Of a DNA stretch of 64,000 nucleotides, positions 33,500 through 43,479 are shown one piece after another. Both the position numbers and the translations under genes were made by a program. Within the stretch, counting starts at the first letter, position 1; each line of letters begins with the position of its first letter. The notes under the pieces are model-generated. The model saw only the letters and a program-made list of their open reading frames with translations. It did no database searches and had not been told where the DNA came from. The stretch spans positions 4,451,501-4,515,500 of the forward strand of contig JAPTOF010000025.1 of NCBI GenBank assembly GCA_028554755.1. The letters are read 5' to 3'. This DNA is from Cordia subcordata (lineage: Eukaryota > Streptophyta > Magnoliopsida > Boraginales > Cordiaceae).

Positions 33500-35909
33500 G
33501 TGTAATGATCAGGCCCTTTCCCCTGGTAGTGCGATCAGGTAAATGACGTCTAACAGGGGATGGTGCGTTGCGTTTTCTGGATGAACGTGTCTGACGTGGC
33601 GGAGGCTCCTGTGCTTGTGGCTATGTGGCTGGTTCCTGGGTCGCATGTGCCTCGGATGAACGCGACGACAGGTCTTGCTGCTCAACACCACTGTCCACCA
33701 ACTGCTCATGAACGTAGTCCTGGGACCCCATGTATCTGCTCGGAGACCGCCCCCGATGACTCGTTCTGTGTCGTCTCGGCATCATTTGGGTAATCAATCA
33801 CCGGCCTGGATGATCCACTAGCCTCGAACGTACCCTGCCTACCGCCACTGATCTGCTCAACACCCCCGCTGGAAAAGTCAACGGGGAATAAACGCCACGT
33901 GGGTCGATGCAATGGCGGCCGTGTGGGTGGACGATATGCTAGCAATGATGCATCGGGGGTGAATGGCTGTGATGACCTAGTGGGATATGTGTGAATGCGG
34001 TGCGAAGGACGAGCATGATGTGAACGATGCTCTCTATGCTGCTGCAGTGGCTGCATTGGAGGTGCATCGGGTAATTCTCACACGGCTCTCTGCTGTATGG
34101 ATGCTCATGCTATGTGTGTCAGAGTGCACTCTCGCCATGCAACTGCATGAGCTGCAAGTGTCACATCACGTGTTCCATCAAATGTGCATCGCTCGGCAGG
34201 TCCCCCTGCTCGTAACGCTGCAGCAAATCACGAAAATGATGGACCACATGCTGAACAACAGGCGCCTGTAGGCAACAAAACATATCATATTGTTGTTAAT
34301 ATCAACTAATAGTCCACAATTTTCATTGAGGAACATAAAAAAGAATACAAAGCCAGCTCACCAGTGACGTCTCATCACGTGCAGATGCCACGTAACCATC
34401 TATCCTATGACTTGTACCTGGATGACCGACATGTAATATGGTCGCCCGACGGTACCAAGTCATGTAATGCCTCAGTGCTGCTGCCATCGGCACATCCTCC
34501 ACTTGTCCATGTAAAACGTGCTGCTGCCAATTCCCCCACATCGCCACAGCCCCTGTCAGTGCATCTCCCTCAACCTTTTCCTTCCCTTCCCTGTGTTTCT
34601 CATGTGCAGGCGGATCATGAGAGATTGCCAACCTTAGTCCAAACTGACACAACACACGATCCGGACGGTGCCACTCAACAGTATGCCCGAATATCAGCAG
34701 GATCTGGGCACCCCAGACGTCACTGTCGGCAACACAATACGGAGGAAGGTTGCCCAGTATCGTCCTGAACGGCTGCCATATGAACTGTAGCCAAAACAAG
34801 CACGTGTTCAATAATATACGATATGAATATTTAATAAAGCAACTTGAGTGTCCTATACCTCATCTGGCTACAGATGGTCTATAACTTCCCAACACTCAAC
34901 TTAACCTGACTTTCCGGATGCATCTGTCATTTCCTTTTTCACGTAAAACAGTGCACCTCGTGGAACGCCAGGGAGATGAAACATAGGCCCCAGATGATGC
35001 TGCTGTCACTGTAGCCTTTCTCGTGTGGGATGTAGGTGCTGAGACAGAAAAGCTGTGAATCTATCCCATGCAAAAAAACTACAAGCATTAAACATGTGTT
35101 ATGTTATAATAACGCTTGTAATAATAAAGTTAATGTACATAAAATCTAAATGTAACTACATGATGCAAACCAATACCTGGACTAGTGTCACGGCTCCCAT
35201 ACACCCTTACATTGACAGAAGGAGGCGCGGTCAAGCTGCAGGTACAAATATGATAGTACAGCCGCGCCCCAGTTGTACTGCCGGATACGCTCAAAGTCTG
35301 CCAATAACAGTAACCAACACAAATTACCGTCATTCGTACTCATGTTCGCAAAAGGTGACAGCAAATCGCAAGAAATATCCATAGCCGTGCTCGCTGCATC
35401 ACAAACCTGTCCCGCAGCTGGACGAAATTTATCGAGTTCCCTACAATGTCAATACGGCCGGTACCGTCGTTCACAACTGCATTCGCATCGATCCCCAACA
35501 AATCACGAATCGTGACAACCCAATCGTCCCTCGAGTGTGGGACCGTATCAAGCACCGGAATAGGAGTACCAGTGACGGGAAGACCCCAATACACGGCCAC
35601 ATCCTGTAGGGTAATGGTAGCCTCCCCTACGGGTAAATGAAATGTGTGGGTCTCCAATCGCCACCTCTCTATCATGGCAGTCATCAATCCGCGATTAAGC
35701 TAATGGTAGCGGAATTTATAACACCCGTAGAATCCTGTCCCCACCAACTGTTGCTGTACCAGTGGGTGCTTTGGATTATTAAACAAAGACCGATCTGACC
35801 TATAGCACCTAAAAGTACCCAAATAGTATGGATCCTACAAATATTGCACTTGGTGCTCCAGAAAGTGGCACAGTAATGTGGTGTCTACTGATGCAAGTCG
35901 AGTATACAT
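33500..35909 (-). pseudogene. Plant mobile domain (PMD) gene carried by the MULE, degenerate
   Basis: PMD proteins occur as cellular genes (MAIN/MAIL type) and inside plant transposons; the transposon-borne function is unknown. A possible start is the ATG at 35907-35909 (MYTRLASVDTTLL). Domain pieces in order: GFYGCYKFRYH (~35740), then [20 protein letters not shown] and [14 protein letters not shown] (~35680-35560); [11 protein letters not shown] (~35400); YNWGAAVLSYLYLQLDRAS (~35270); WGLCFISLAFHEV (~34980); FIWQPFRTILGNLPPYC and VEWHRPDRVLCQFGLRLAI (~34780-34620); MTWYRRATILHVGHPGTSHR (~34460). A Pro/Arg/His-rich tail follows (33706-34056). Two short introns are likely near 35100 and 34850. 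Stops lie near 35705 and 35840 (after LEHQVQYL) and the exon near 34900 has several, so it is not translatable as it stands. Confidence 0.85.
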
Positions 35910-35984
35910 AATGAGTCCTAAAATAAAAAATAATAATAACAATTAACTAAGTATACTTGACTCTAAACATTAAATCTCTAATTT

Positions 35985-36320
35985 TATCAAATAATAATAA
36001 TGATAACACTAATCTTATTAATAATAATATCAATAATAGTAATAATAATAATAATAATAACAAAAGGAAAACATTAATCATCCATCATCATCATCATAAT
36101 AATATCAATAATAGTAATAATAAAATTAACAATAACATCTAACATATAACATTAATCATAAAAATAATAATATTGTTAATAATAATGATAATCTTAATAA
36201 TAATAATTATGATAACATTTATTATTAATAATATTCATATAGTAATAATACGATTAATAATAATGATCATACTAATAATAATATTAATAATAATAATAAT
36301 ATTAATTCTATTTCTAATGA
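35985..36320. repeat. (AAT)n-rich microsatellite inside the MULE
   Basis: Interrupted AAT/ATT repeats with a short CATCATCAT block near 36082. Between the PMD start and the right TIR. It explains the Asn-rich open frame. Confidence 0.9.
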
Positions 36321-36660
36321 TCATGCTGAAATTATGTTCAAAAACTTAATCTATAATTTTAACAACAATTAAAATACAAATTAACACAAACTAAAATTAA
36401 CTATCAAAACAAATATTGCACAATCTAAAAACAAATTACATAGCTTAAAACGTTAAATATAATTGCAAAAAATAAAGATAACTTACAAGATCAAGGCTAT
36501 ATCTTCACAATGACGCTGAAAAAACTAAAAATTTCGTATGTGGGGGGGTTGGGAGAAAATTTTTCAGAATGCAAAGATCGGAATGAGAGGAAAGGGCTGA
36601 ACGTTCGAATTTATGGAATGTGGGCCACGTTCGTCTTTCCGTTACACTAAGCGTTTCGCG

Positions 36661-36777
36661 TTCTGGGAATGCGTGAAACGTGTTCCCAAAACCAGTTTGG
36701 GTCATTTTTCAAAACTATTTACGAATGTGATTAGTTTTGCATGCCCTTTTAAATTTTGGGTCAAAAAAAAAAATCAG
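36661..36777 (-). repeat. MULE right terminal inverted repeat
   Basis: Reverse complement of the left TIR with scattered mismatches. Together they share the order GACC(C/T)AAAATTTAAAAG, ATGCAAAA, TTTGAAAAATGACCCAAAC, then CACGTTTCA and CATTCCCAGA. Confidence 0.9.
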
Positions 36778-37158
36778 TCAGTCAACTTGCTTTTCCAGTG
36801 CTAGTAAAGTGAAAACTGAATAGGCTCAACCAAAATCGTCTTATAGATTCCATTATTGATTCTAATTATTCAAAATCTTAGTTAAGGGAATGACTCTTTT
36901 TTAAATAAATTGCAAAAAAGAAAAATTGTAAAGAATCCATGAGAACCAAATTAATTATCTCTTTGGCTTACATGATGGAAATAAACAAAAGGGAAAGAAA
37001 AAATGAAGTTTAAAACCTATACATATTTCTTTTTAGAATTTAAATTTCATGAATGACTGCAATGATCTCACATTTGACTAAGATTTTCCTCATATCAATA
37101 TGAGAGAAAATTTGATATAAGAGGATCCTAATCCGCAGTAATAATAGTCAAAATATTA
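36778..37158. other. Spacer between MULE and MITE
   Basis: AT-rich, no gene seen. Ends with TTA, the target of the next element. Confidence 0.5.
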
Positions 37159-38080
37159 GGTTGCATTTGGTTTACATGTTTTTTGTTTTCATTTTCTAGT
37201 TTTCATTTTCCATTTTCATTTTCTGAAAATAATTTTTATTTTCTATTTTCTAAAATTTAGAGAATATATTTTTGGTTAACAAAAGTATTTTTCTTTTTTA
37301 TGTTTATTTACAAAATTGTCACCTTATTTTCTAAATTTTTTTATATATTTACAAAATTGCCACCTTATTGTTTAAATTTCTTAGATATATTTACAAAATT
37401 GCCACTTTGTTTTCTAAATCTTTAGAGTTTTTTACAAAACTACCACATTATTTTCTAAATCTTTTAGAAGTAACTACAAGATTGCCACCTTATTTTTTAA
37501 ATTTTTACAGTTATTTACAAAACTGCCACCCTACTTTCTAAATCTTTTAGAGTTATTTACAAAATAGTCACCTTATTTTTAGATAAAACACTTTTTTGAT
37601 TTTTTTTTCTATTCTCCTAAAAAACTATTTTCTATTTTTTGAAAATGAAAACGAAAATGCTACAAAATTGTCACCTTTTTTTCTTTTCTTTTTTTGATAT
37701 ATTTACAAAGTTGCCTCCTTATTTTTTAAATCTTTTAGATATATTTACAAAATTGTCACCTTGTTTTCTAAATTTTTAGAGTTATTTACAAAATTACCAC
37801 CTAATTTTCTAAATCTTTTAGAATTATTTATAAGATTGCCACCTTATTTTTTAAATCTTTAGAGTTATTTACAAAACTACCACCCTACTTTTTAGATCTT
37901 TTAGAATTATTTACAAAATTGTCACCTTATTTTCAAAGAAAACACTTTTTTAATATTTTCTGTTCTCCTAGAAAACTATTTTATATTTTCTGAAAATGAA
38001 AACGAAAATAGTTAACCAAATGAGTTTTCTATTCTAATTTTTATTTTCTATATATAAAAAAAAAGCAACCAAACACACCC
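37159..38080. mobile_element. Tourist-like MITE (PIF/Harbinger type), 922 bp
   Basis: TTA direct repeats (37156-37158 and 38081-38083) flank short terminal repeats GGTTGCATTTGGTT and, on the other end in reverse complement, GGGTGTGTTTGGTT. Longer subterminal complementarity follows (TTTTCATTTTCTGAAAAT on both ends). TTA targets and GG..GTTTGG termini are Tourist traits. No transposase inside. Confidence 0.75.
37285..37950. repeat. Minisatellite inside the MITE
   Basis: About eleven degenerate units of roughly 55-60 bp, each with TTTACAAAATTGCCACCTTA, then TTTTCTAAATCTTTTAGA. The array is interrupted near 37585-37680 by sequence resembling the element's own end (GAAAATGAAAACGAAAAT), so part of the element seems to have been duplicated. 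Confidence 0.85.
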
Positions 38081-39799
38081 TTAGGCTTTTGGTTTTGTTG
38101 TCTGACTGAGATATTCAAGAACTAAATATATTTCAAGGGCACCAATGATATCTTTCGAGTAGTTGTTTAAACGTTGTCTACAAGAAAATTTAAAAGCGGG
38201 CCAAAAAAGGAAAACGAAAACTCACAAGTTAATCCACCCACTCAACAATCAATACTTAACATAAAGCAAAAACCGAGAGAAGCCCAGGAACAACCCCCAC
38301 ACAAAAAAGATCTTGCCGCACATCTTTGAAAGTTTGGCTGAGTTCCAGTTTTCAGGGGAGAGGGAAAAAAAAAGGCAATGAGTTCATTTTTAATTAAAAA
38401 ATGCAATAATCAAATAAAATATTTAAATTAAAATAATAAAATAAAAATAATCTAATTTAGAAAAAGAAAAGCAATAGAAAATAATTACATTTAGTCAAGT
38501 TTAACTCATTTTTAAACCAAAAAAAAAATTGAAAAAAAAGTGATACAATTAAGACATTACATTAAAAGACAAATATGAACTCTACTTTATATAATACATA
38601 AACATGAACAGAAATATAAATTTTTACAATTTCTATGAGGATAAAATAGTAAATATATTTCGTGAAAATTTTAATTTTTTGATAGTGCTAAATATTAGTT
38701 ATATTTTCTGGTGAGAAATTTGCAGTAAAAAAATAAAATATTTAAATTAGAAAAGTATAATAAAAAAAGATATGAACTTTGATAAGATATAAACTTTTTG
38801 GAGAAAAATATCTCGCTAACAAAGACATGTAGCACTCATTAAGAAGCATCACCCAACTGAACCAATACAACCTAAAATCGAAAATCTTGGCCGAGGACAC
38901 CAGTCCCACATGTATGCTTTGGAATGAACTTATTACAAGATGCTTTTCTTATCAACGTAAAAAAGACAATTACTTTTATTTTATAATATATAAGACATAT
39001 TATCATAAGTTTTTCATAAAAATTCAAAACAAATCATTCTTTTTATATTATAAGATATAAACAATCCATCCTTGTCTTATTTTTTCACAACTATAAATAA
39101 GATATTTTATTACAAGCGTCTAAAAACTCAAACCAAATTACAATTCTCTATATAAAGAAATATCTTATAATAAACCTATACCAAACAGAGCAATAGACAC
39201 AGGAAGACAAGTAAAGAAGTAGGAAACAAAAAATTGAGTCAATTCAAATGTCAGGAGATAGTAGCATTATCTGTGACATAAAACACTTAAGATACTCGAA
39301 TGCAGAAGAGGGGAGTGTAACTAGTTACTTTGGTTTTGGCAAAGTTGGAATACACATTTTCCAGCTGTTAAACTGAACTGCATAACTTGGCTAGCAGAAT
39401 GACACAGACCTGACATTTTTAATCCGAACACCATTCGAATATATTACCAGTTCAAGATGAGGCTAAAACGAGCGAATGAACAATGCCTCTGCAGGCCTGC
39501 AAGGTGATCTCAGGCAGTTTTGAAGCTTTGCATGACTAGTTGCACAATTCAAATTAGACTATAACCACAAAGTTCCTTCGTTTAGCAAATAATAGTCTTC
39601 GATGGTAAGAACTCTATTGCTACCTAATTACACAGTTAAAGCAAGAGCAATTTCTCTCCCTCTGTCCTGCATATTTACCATCCTCAACCTTAGACAAGAA
39701 TAATGAGTTCCATTGAAGTCACATACTGAAAGAACATGGCCTATGCATGGGTTTACTTGATAATCAGCAGCAGGTTAGATTGAAATGATCCAAACATGA
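38081..39799. other. 3' flank of the cyclophilin gene
   Basis: No gene recognised. 38360-39200 is AT-rich. The part next to 39800 (about 39500-39799) has a more balanced composition and probably contains the 3' untranslated region of the minus-strand cyclophilin. Confidence 0.5.
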
Positions 39800-42700
39800 C
39801 TAGCCAGCGAGAGGATTAGCATGTATCGTCACACGAGTAATCCTAATCTCAGCAAGAGGCCGATCTCCTGGCCCAGTTGGAGTCTGCAAAAGTAAATTAA
39901 GTCATAGACATTAGCTCAATTTCTTCAGATGGGTAGAAATCAACTTATGCCCTTAAAATCAAAACTTCAATTTTGAGTTAGCAAGCCAAATACAAGTTAG
40001 CTTACTGTTATAGTCGGTGGTTAACAAAGATTACAGCACCTTTAAGTCATTAACAGACCCTTGCAATTAACAACACAAACGATTGACAAGAATCAAGCCT
40101 GCAGTATGTTACCTTTTCCATAATATCAAGAACTTCAAACCCATGAATCACTTTGCCGAATATAGTGTACATTCCATTGAGATGAGGTTGCTTGGCGTAA
40201 GTTATGAAAAACTGACTTCCATTAGTATTAGGTCCACTATTGGCCATTGCTAATATCCCTCTTGCATTGTGCTGGATAACAGGACAAAACGAGTCATGAA
40301 TGTACCAAACTATACAGCAAAAACATTTTATCGACATTGTACACAATCTGATCCCCATCGAAGGACCCTGGTAGTCATTACTGCTCATCATTTTAATATT
40401 GAACATCAAATGAATCATTTCAGAAGCAGAAAACATGAGGGGAAAAGGTCTGTGAAGATGTTTTCTTAACTGACTTCCAACGTGAAGAAGAGAAAGGCAG
40501 AGAGGAAGGGGAAGAAGGCAGGTACATATTAACAGAGAAAAAGAAATAGAGTTGATACGTCATATGAAAATTCAAAAGGCTATATTATATCACTTATTTG
40601 TATATGATTATTCTCAGCTTCCTCTTCTTTTCTGTTTTTATTTATTGTTCTTTCCTTTTTTTGGCTGAGGAGAAAAACAGATGAGAAAACTATTTTCCTT
40701 TATTATAATGGGGAACGGGAAATGTCTGTGTCGTGCCACAATCAAGAAGAGAAGCAGTAATAATGTTTTTAATGAAAAAATTATCAGCATTACTCAATCC
40801 AGAAAAGAGAGAAGCAGATGAGAAAAGATTAACGCAAATATTTAATAAACAGAAGTTCTTCAAATCATTACCTTAAGGGACTCTCTTATCTCATCATTGA
40901 ACTTTTTGCCCCATATACTAGTCCCGCCTTTGCCTGTACCCGTAGGGTCACCACCTTGGATCATGAAACCCTTTATGTTTCTATGAAATATGGTATTATC
41001 ATAATAGCCACTTGCACATAGTGCCAGAAAATTCTGCATCCACAAAGTTTTAACCCAGTTACAATGGAGATTCTCATTGTGACCAAGAAAAAAATTAACC
41101 ATGAATGTAGTGTCTAGCGCAGTTTCAATGGAGATTCTCACTCTGACCAGTGGTGGAGCCACATATATATGAGGGGGTGCACTCCCTGGATTTTTTGGCA
41201 AAAACAAATACTGCTATTGTATTTATTTTTTATTTTATAATAAGAGGCAAAATTGTATGATGTGCACCCCCTGGATTTTTTTGTCACCCCCTGGATTTTT
41301 TGGCAAAAACAAAATTAATGAATAATCACTTATAAAGAAAGATATTTTTTTGACTTTGGTAGCAAATTAAATATTCAATGATTTCAAAATATGAAGTTAT
41401 GTATGAATGTGCACCCCTTGACCACTGGGTCCTTGCTCCGCCACTGATTGTGACCAAGAAAATAATTAACCACTACAACAGCAGCAAACAATAAATTGAT
41501 AAAAACAAAATGAATGACATCAATACAGAAAAATTTTACTAACGGTTTCTTCATCTGTTGCATAAGGTAAATGCTAATAAATTTAGACTTTAGCATATTT
41601 TTCTGCAAGGTTGCATATTTGGAAGTCTGGAAAGGACATAACAGGGTCCCTTAGCCAGCCAGTAGAGCTTATATATGGAACACATGCTGGCTTACATCCT
41701 ACCTTTCCAAAACCACGTGAAAATATGCCTGTGGATGCTATGTGTTTACTGCAATTTTCCTAAGCTCTAGAACTAGTATGTGTGTCCACTAATCCGCAAT
41801 TTCATCCAATCCACTTTAACATCATGCCCATCTCTCTTTTCATTTTTCCTTTAGCAAATATATCTGTAATATGATAAAGAAACTAACTCAGCAATCAAGC
41901 AACCTACTGGACTCCACAAACCAATTTGTCATACATCAACTTCTCCTTTTGCTTTTTCTTTTCTTTTTATTTTTTTATATATTTTTTTCCTGTGCACTTA
42001 TTGTTAAAACTGAACTCGTGATAATCAGTTTCCTACTTCTTTCTACATATAACCACCACATGGTACCAATTGTTTCAATAATTCATAAATTGAACTCAGG
42101 ATTTGCAAGGACCATAACAAAGTGTCAGGACAAACACCAACACACTTTACATTTGGGAGAAAATGGCTAGCATCAATTGTAGGTGTCCGGCAGAAGGCCA
42201 ATCAGCCATCAGCCCGACACGGAACAAGTAAGGCCTACATTCCCCCCCCCCCCCTCTCTTTCTCCAATATATGGGCAAGCTGCCATAACAGACCCTGGAG
42301 TGGCGTCTGAGGCTATTCCGCAAGGAGTTTCGTGCATCAGGCTGACTTCTCATTGAAACCCCCCCCCCCCCCCAAAACCCCAAAAACACACGCACATCAA
42401 AAACAATCCAAAAAGACCCTCCCAGAGTTGGCAGCGTTTTCTTCTCCTTTTACACTTTTTCGTTAATGCTTTCGAATTAAGCTAATACAAGCAGCAAAAA
42501 AATGTAAATACAACATTGTGAATATGAGGAAACAGAATCCCAAATCAACAAAAAGGAAAAAAAATTTTGTTAAATTAAAACAAAAAAAAAGAGTAAAACA
42601 AACCTCAGCTGTTTTGGGGACCTCATCACAGAAAATCTCGCACTTGATGTCTCCAAGGTTTGTGTGCAGCGTCACTGACTGCAATAAACAAACATCCCCC

Positions 42701-42816
42701 CAAAAACAAACATCATATTTACAATATTTTTCATGTTTAATTTAAGGAAAGACAAGTGTTTGAAGAAACGACACGCACGTTTATACAAAGTAAAAAGAGT
42801 AGACAAAACGTACCAT
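39800..42816 (-). CDS. CYP18-1: Peptidyl-prolyl cis-trans isomerase CYP18-1 (PPIL3-like cyclophilin)
   Basis: A single-domain cyclophilin; the PPIL3 family is nuclear and spliceosome-associated. Five exons with GT/AG sites, transcript order: 42814-42816 (only the ATG), 42604-42678, 40872-41033, 40113-40271, 39800-39883 (with stop). All junctions fall between codons, giving 160 residues, the length I recall for Arabidopsis CYP18-1. Key stretches: [20 protein letters not shown], then [15 protein letters not shown] (active-site Arg, Phe and Gln), [20 protein letters not shown] and [19 protein letters not shown]; it ends [10 protein letters not shown]. The Trp that binds cyclosporin in CypA is replaced (KQPHLNGMY), as is normal for PPIL3. 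No stops or frameshifts. One TGGGCT box lies near 42950, about 135 bp upstream. A Copia LTR starts about 400 bp upstream. Confidence 0.96.
41056..41145. repeat. 64-bp tandem duplication in CYP18-1 intron 2
   Basis: CAGTTACAATGGAGATTCTC at 41056 recurs as CAGTTTCAATGGAGATTCTC at 41120. The second copy is cut by the hAT MITE and resumes after it with ATTGTGACCAAGAAAA at 41447. So the duplication came first and the MITE second. Confidence 0.85.
41148..41446. mobile_element. hAT-type MITE, 299 bp, in CYP18-1 intron 2
   Basis: Terminal inverted repeats CAGTGGTGGAGC and GCTCCGCCACTG, with an 8-bp target duplication ACTCTGAC / ATTGTGAC (41140-41147, 41447-41454; two mismatches). The uninterrupted sister copy at 41077-41084 reads ATTGTGAC, which confirms the target site. 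Inside, GTGCACCCCCTGGATTTTTT-type motifs recur. 8-bp duplications and CAGTGG ends are hAT traits. Confidence 0.9.
42180..42400 (-). other. Possible degenerate SINE between C-runs in CYP18-1 intron 2
   Basis: Two C-runs (12 and 15 bases; G-runs in the transcript) at 42242-42253 and 42359-42373 flank a piece that on the minus strand includes GATGCACGAAACTCC and AGGGTCTG, reminiscent of plant Au-type SINEs. No target duplication found; the assignment is weak. Confidence 0.3.
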
Positions 42817-43229
42817 TTGGTCTCAAGGGCTGCAGAGAATCGTCTCTATCGACCGCCTGCTGTAAGTATGGCCTGTGAATGAGTTTATTAAGTAAAAAGA
42901 GATCGCGCCTTCTTTACGCTGAGACTTTTCTGGAGCTGCTTGAATTTTGGGCTTCACCATCGACCGATATCCGCTTCTACTTTGGCCCTTTGGGGGGTCC
43001 AACTTAGGATTTTTTTAACCCATTTTTCGGAATGCATTACAAAAGTGACCCAATTTTTAACACGTTTTCAAAAATGGGCTAAATGCGTTATGAGAATTCT
43101 TTGGCAAAGTCTAGGAATTCGTTAAGGAATTCTAGGAGTTCGTTAGGGTTTCTGAGATTCTCTGTCACGAAGAGACCTTATATCATAGTTCTTCACAATG
43201 TGCTCCTTCATTAAATATCATGCTCCTTT
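42817..43229. other. CYP18-1 upstream region
   Basis: Probably carries the cyclophilin promoter and 5' leader (minus strand). 43010-43170 resembles the MULE terminal region in style (ATTTTTGAAAACGTGTTAAA read on the minus strand, GTGACCCAATTTTT), perhaps from an unrelated MULE end; this is not resolved. Confidence 0.4.
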
Positions 43230-43424
43230 TGTTAGGATAATAATGAGTTTGTTAAACCGTGTGACCGTGTGTTTTGATAAGTATATTTCTTGTGCACTAT
43301 ATCATGTATTCTATAGATTAGGATAACCTTTATACATTCCTAGTCTTTGTAAAATACTTTTTGTAGACTACTATTTAATGATATGAAATATACGAAGTAT
43401 TACACAGCCAAATAAAGTCTTTCA
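43230..43424 (+). repeat. Copia-2 5' LTR
   Basis: Starts TGTTAGGATAAT and ends AGTCTTTCA, directly before the primer site. The partner LTR is lost, so the start is inferred from the TG and length. Confidence 0.7.
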
Positions 43425-43436
43425 TGGTATCACGAG
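43425..43436 (+). other. Copia-2 primer-binding site
   Basis: TGGTATCACGAG abuts the LTR end; a variant of the common TGGTATCAGAGC tRNA-Met site. Confidence 0.75.
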
Positions 43437-43479
43437 TTCAGGTTACTTTTGTTTAATTTCTACGATTAACCTCTTCAAC

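Larger units (their letters stand above)
30097..36777 (+). mobile_element. Complete 6.68-kb MULE with two convergent genes
   Basis: Bounded by a perfect 9-bp direct repeat TCAGTCAAC (30088-30096 and 36778-36786), the target length expected of Mutator-like elements. Terminal inverted repeats of about 117 bp. Left gene on the plus strand: MURA-type transposase. Right gene on the minus strand: plant mobile domain protein. They converge near 33.3-33.5 kb, as mudrA and mudrB do in maize MuDR. Both genes are degenerate. It lies about 1.5 kb upstream of ZPR. Confidence 0.93.

Noticed and set aside
34364..34768. Plus-strand frame of 134 codons
   Set aside because: Antisense shadow of the PMD gene, which has clear family motifs on the minus strand.
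35957..36142. Asn/His-rich plus-strand frame
   Set aside because: AAT and CAT microsatellite inside the MULE.
36778..38083. Regular spaced repeats that might suggest a CRISPR array
   Set aside because: Units are degenerate with no unique spacers, lie inside a MITE, and the genome is a plant.
42122..42395. Pro- or Gly-rich frames on both strands
   Set aside because: Created by two poly-C tracts within CYP18-1 intron 2.
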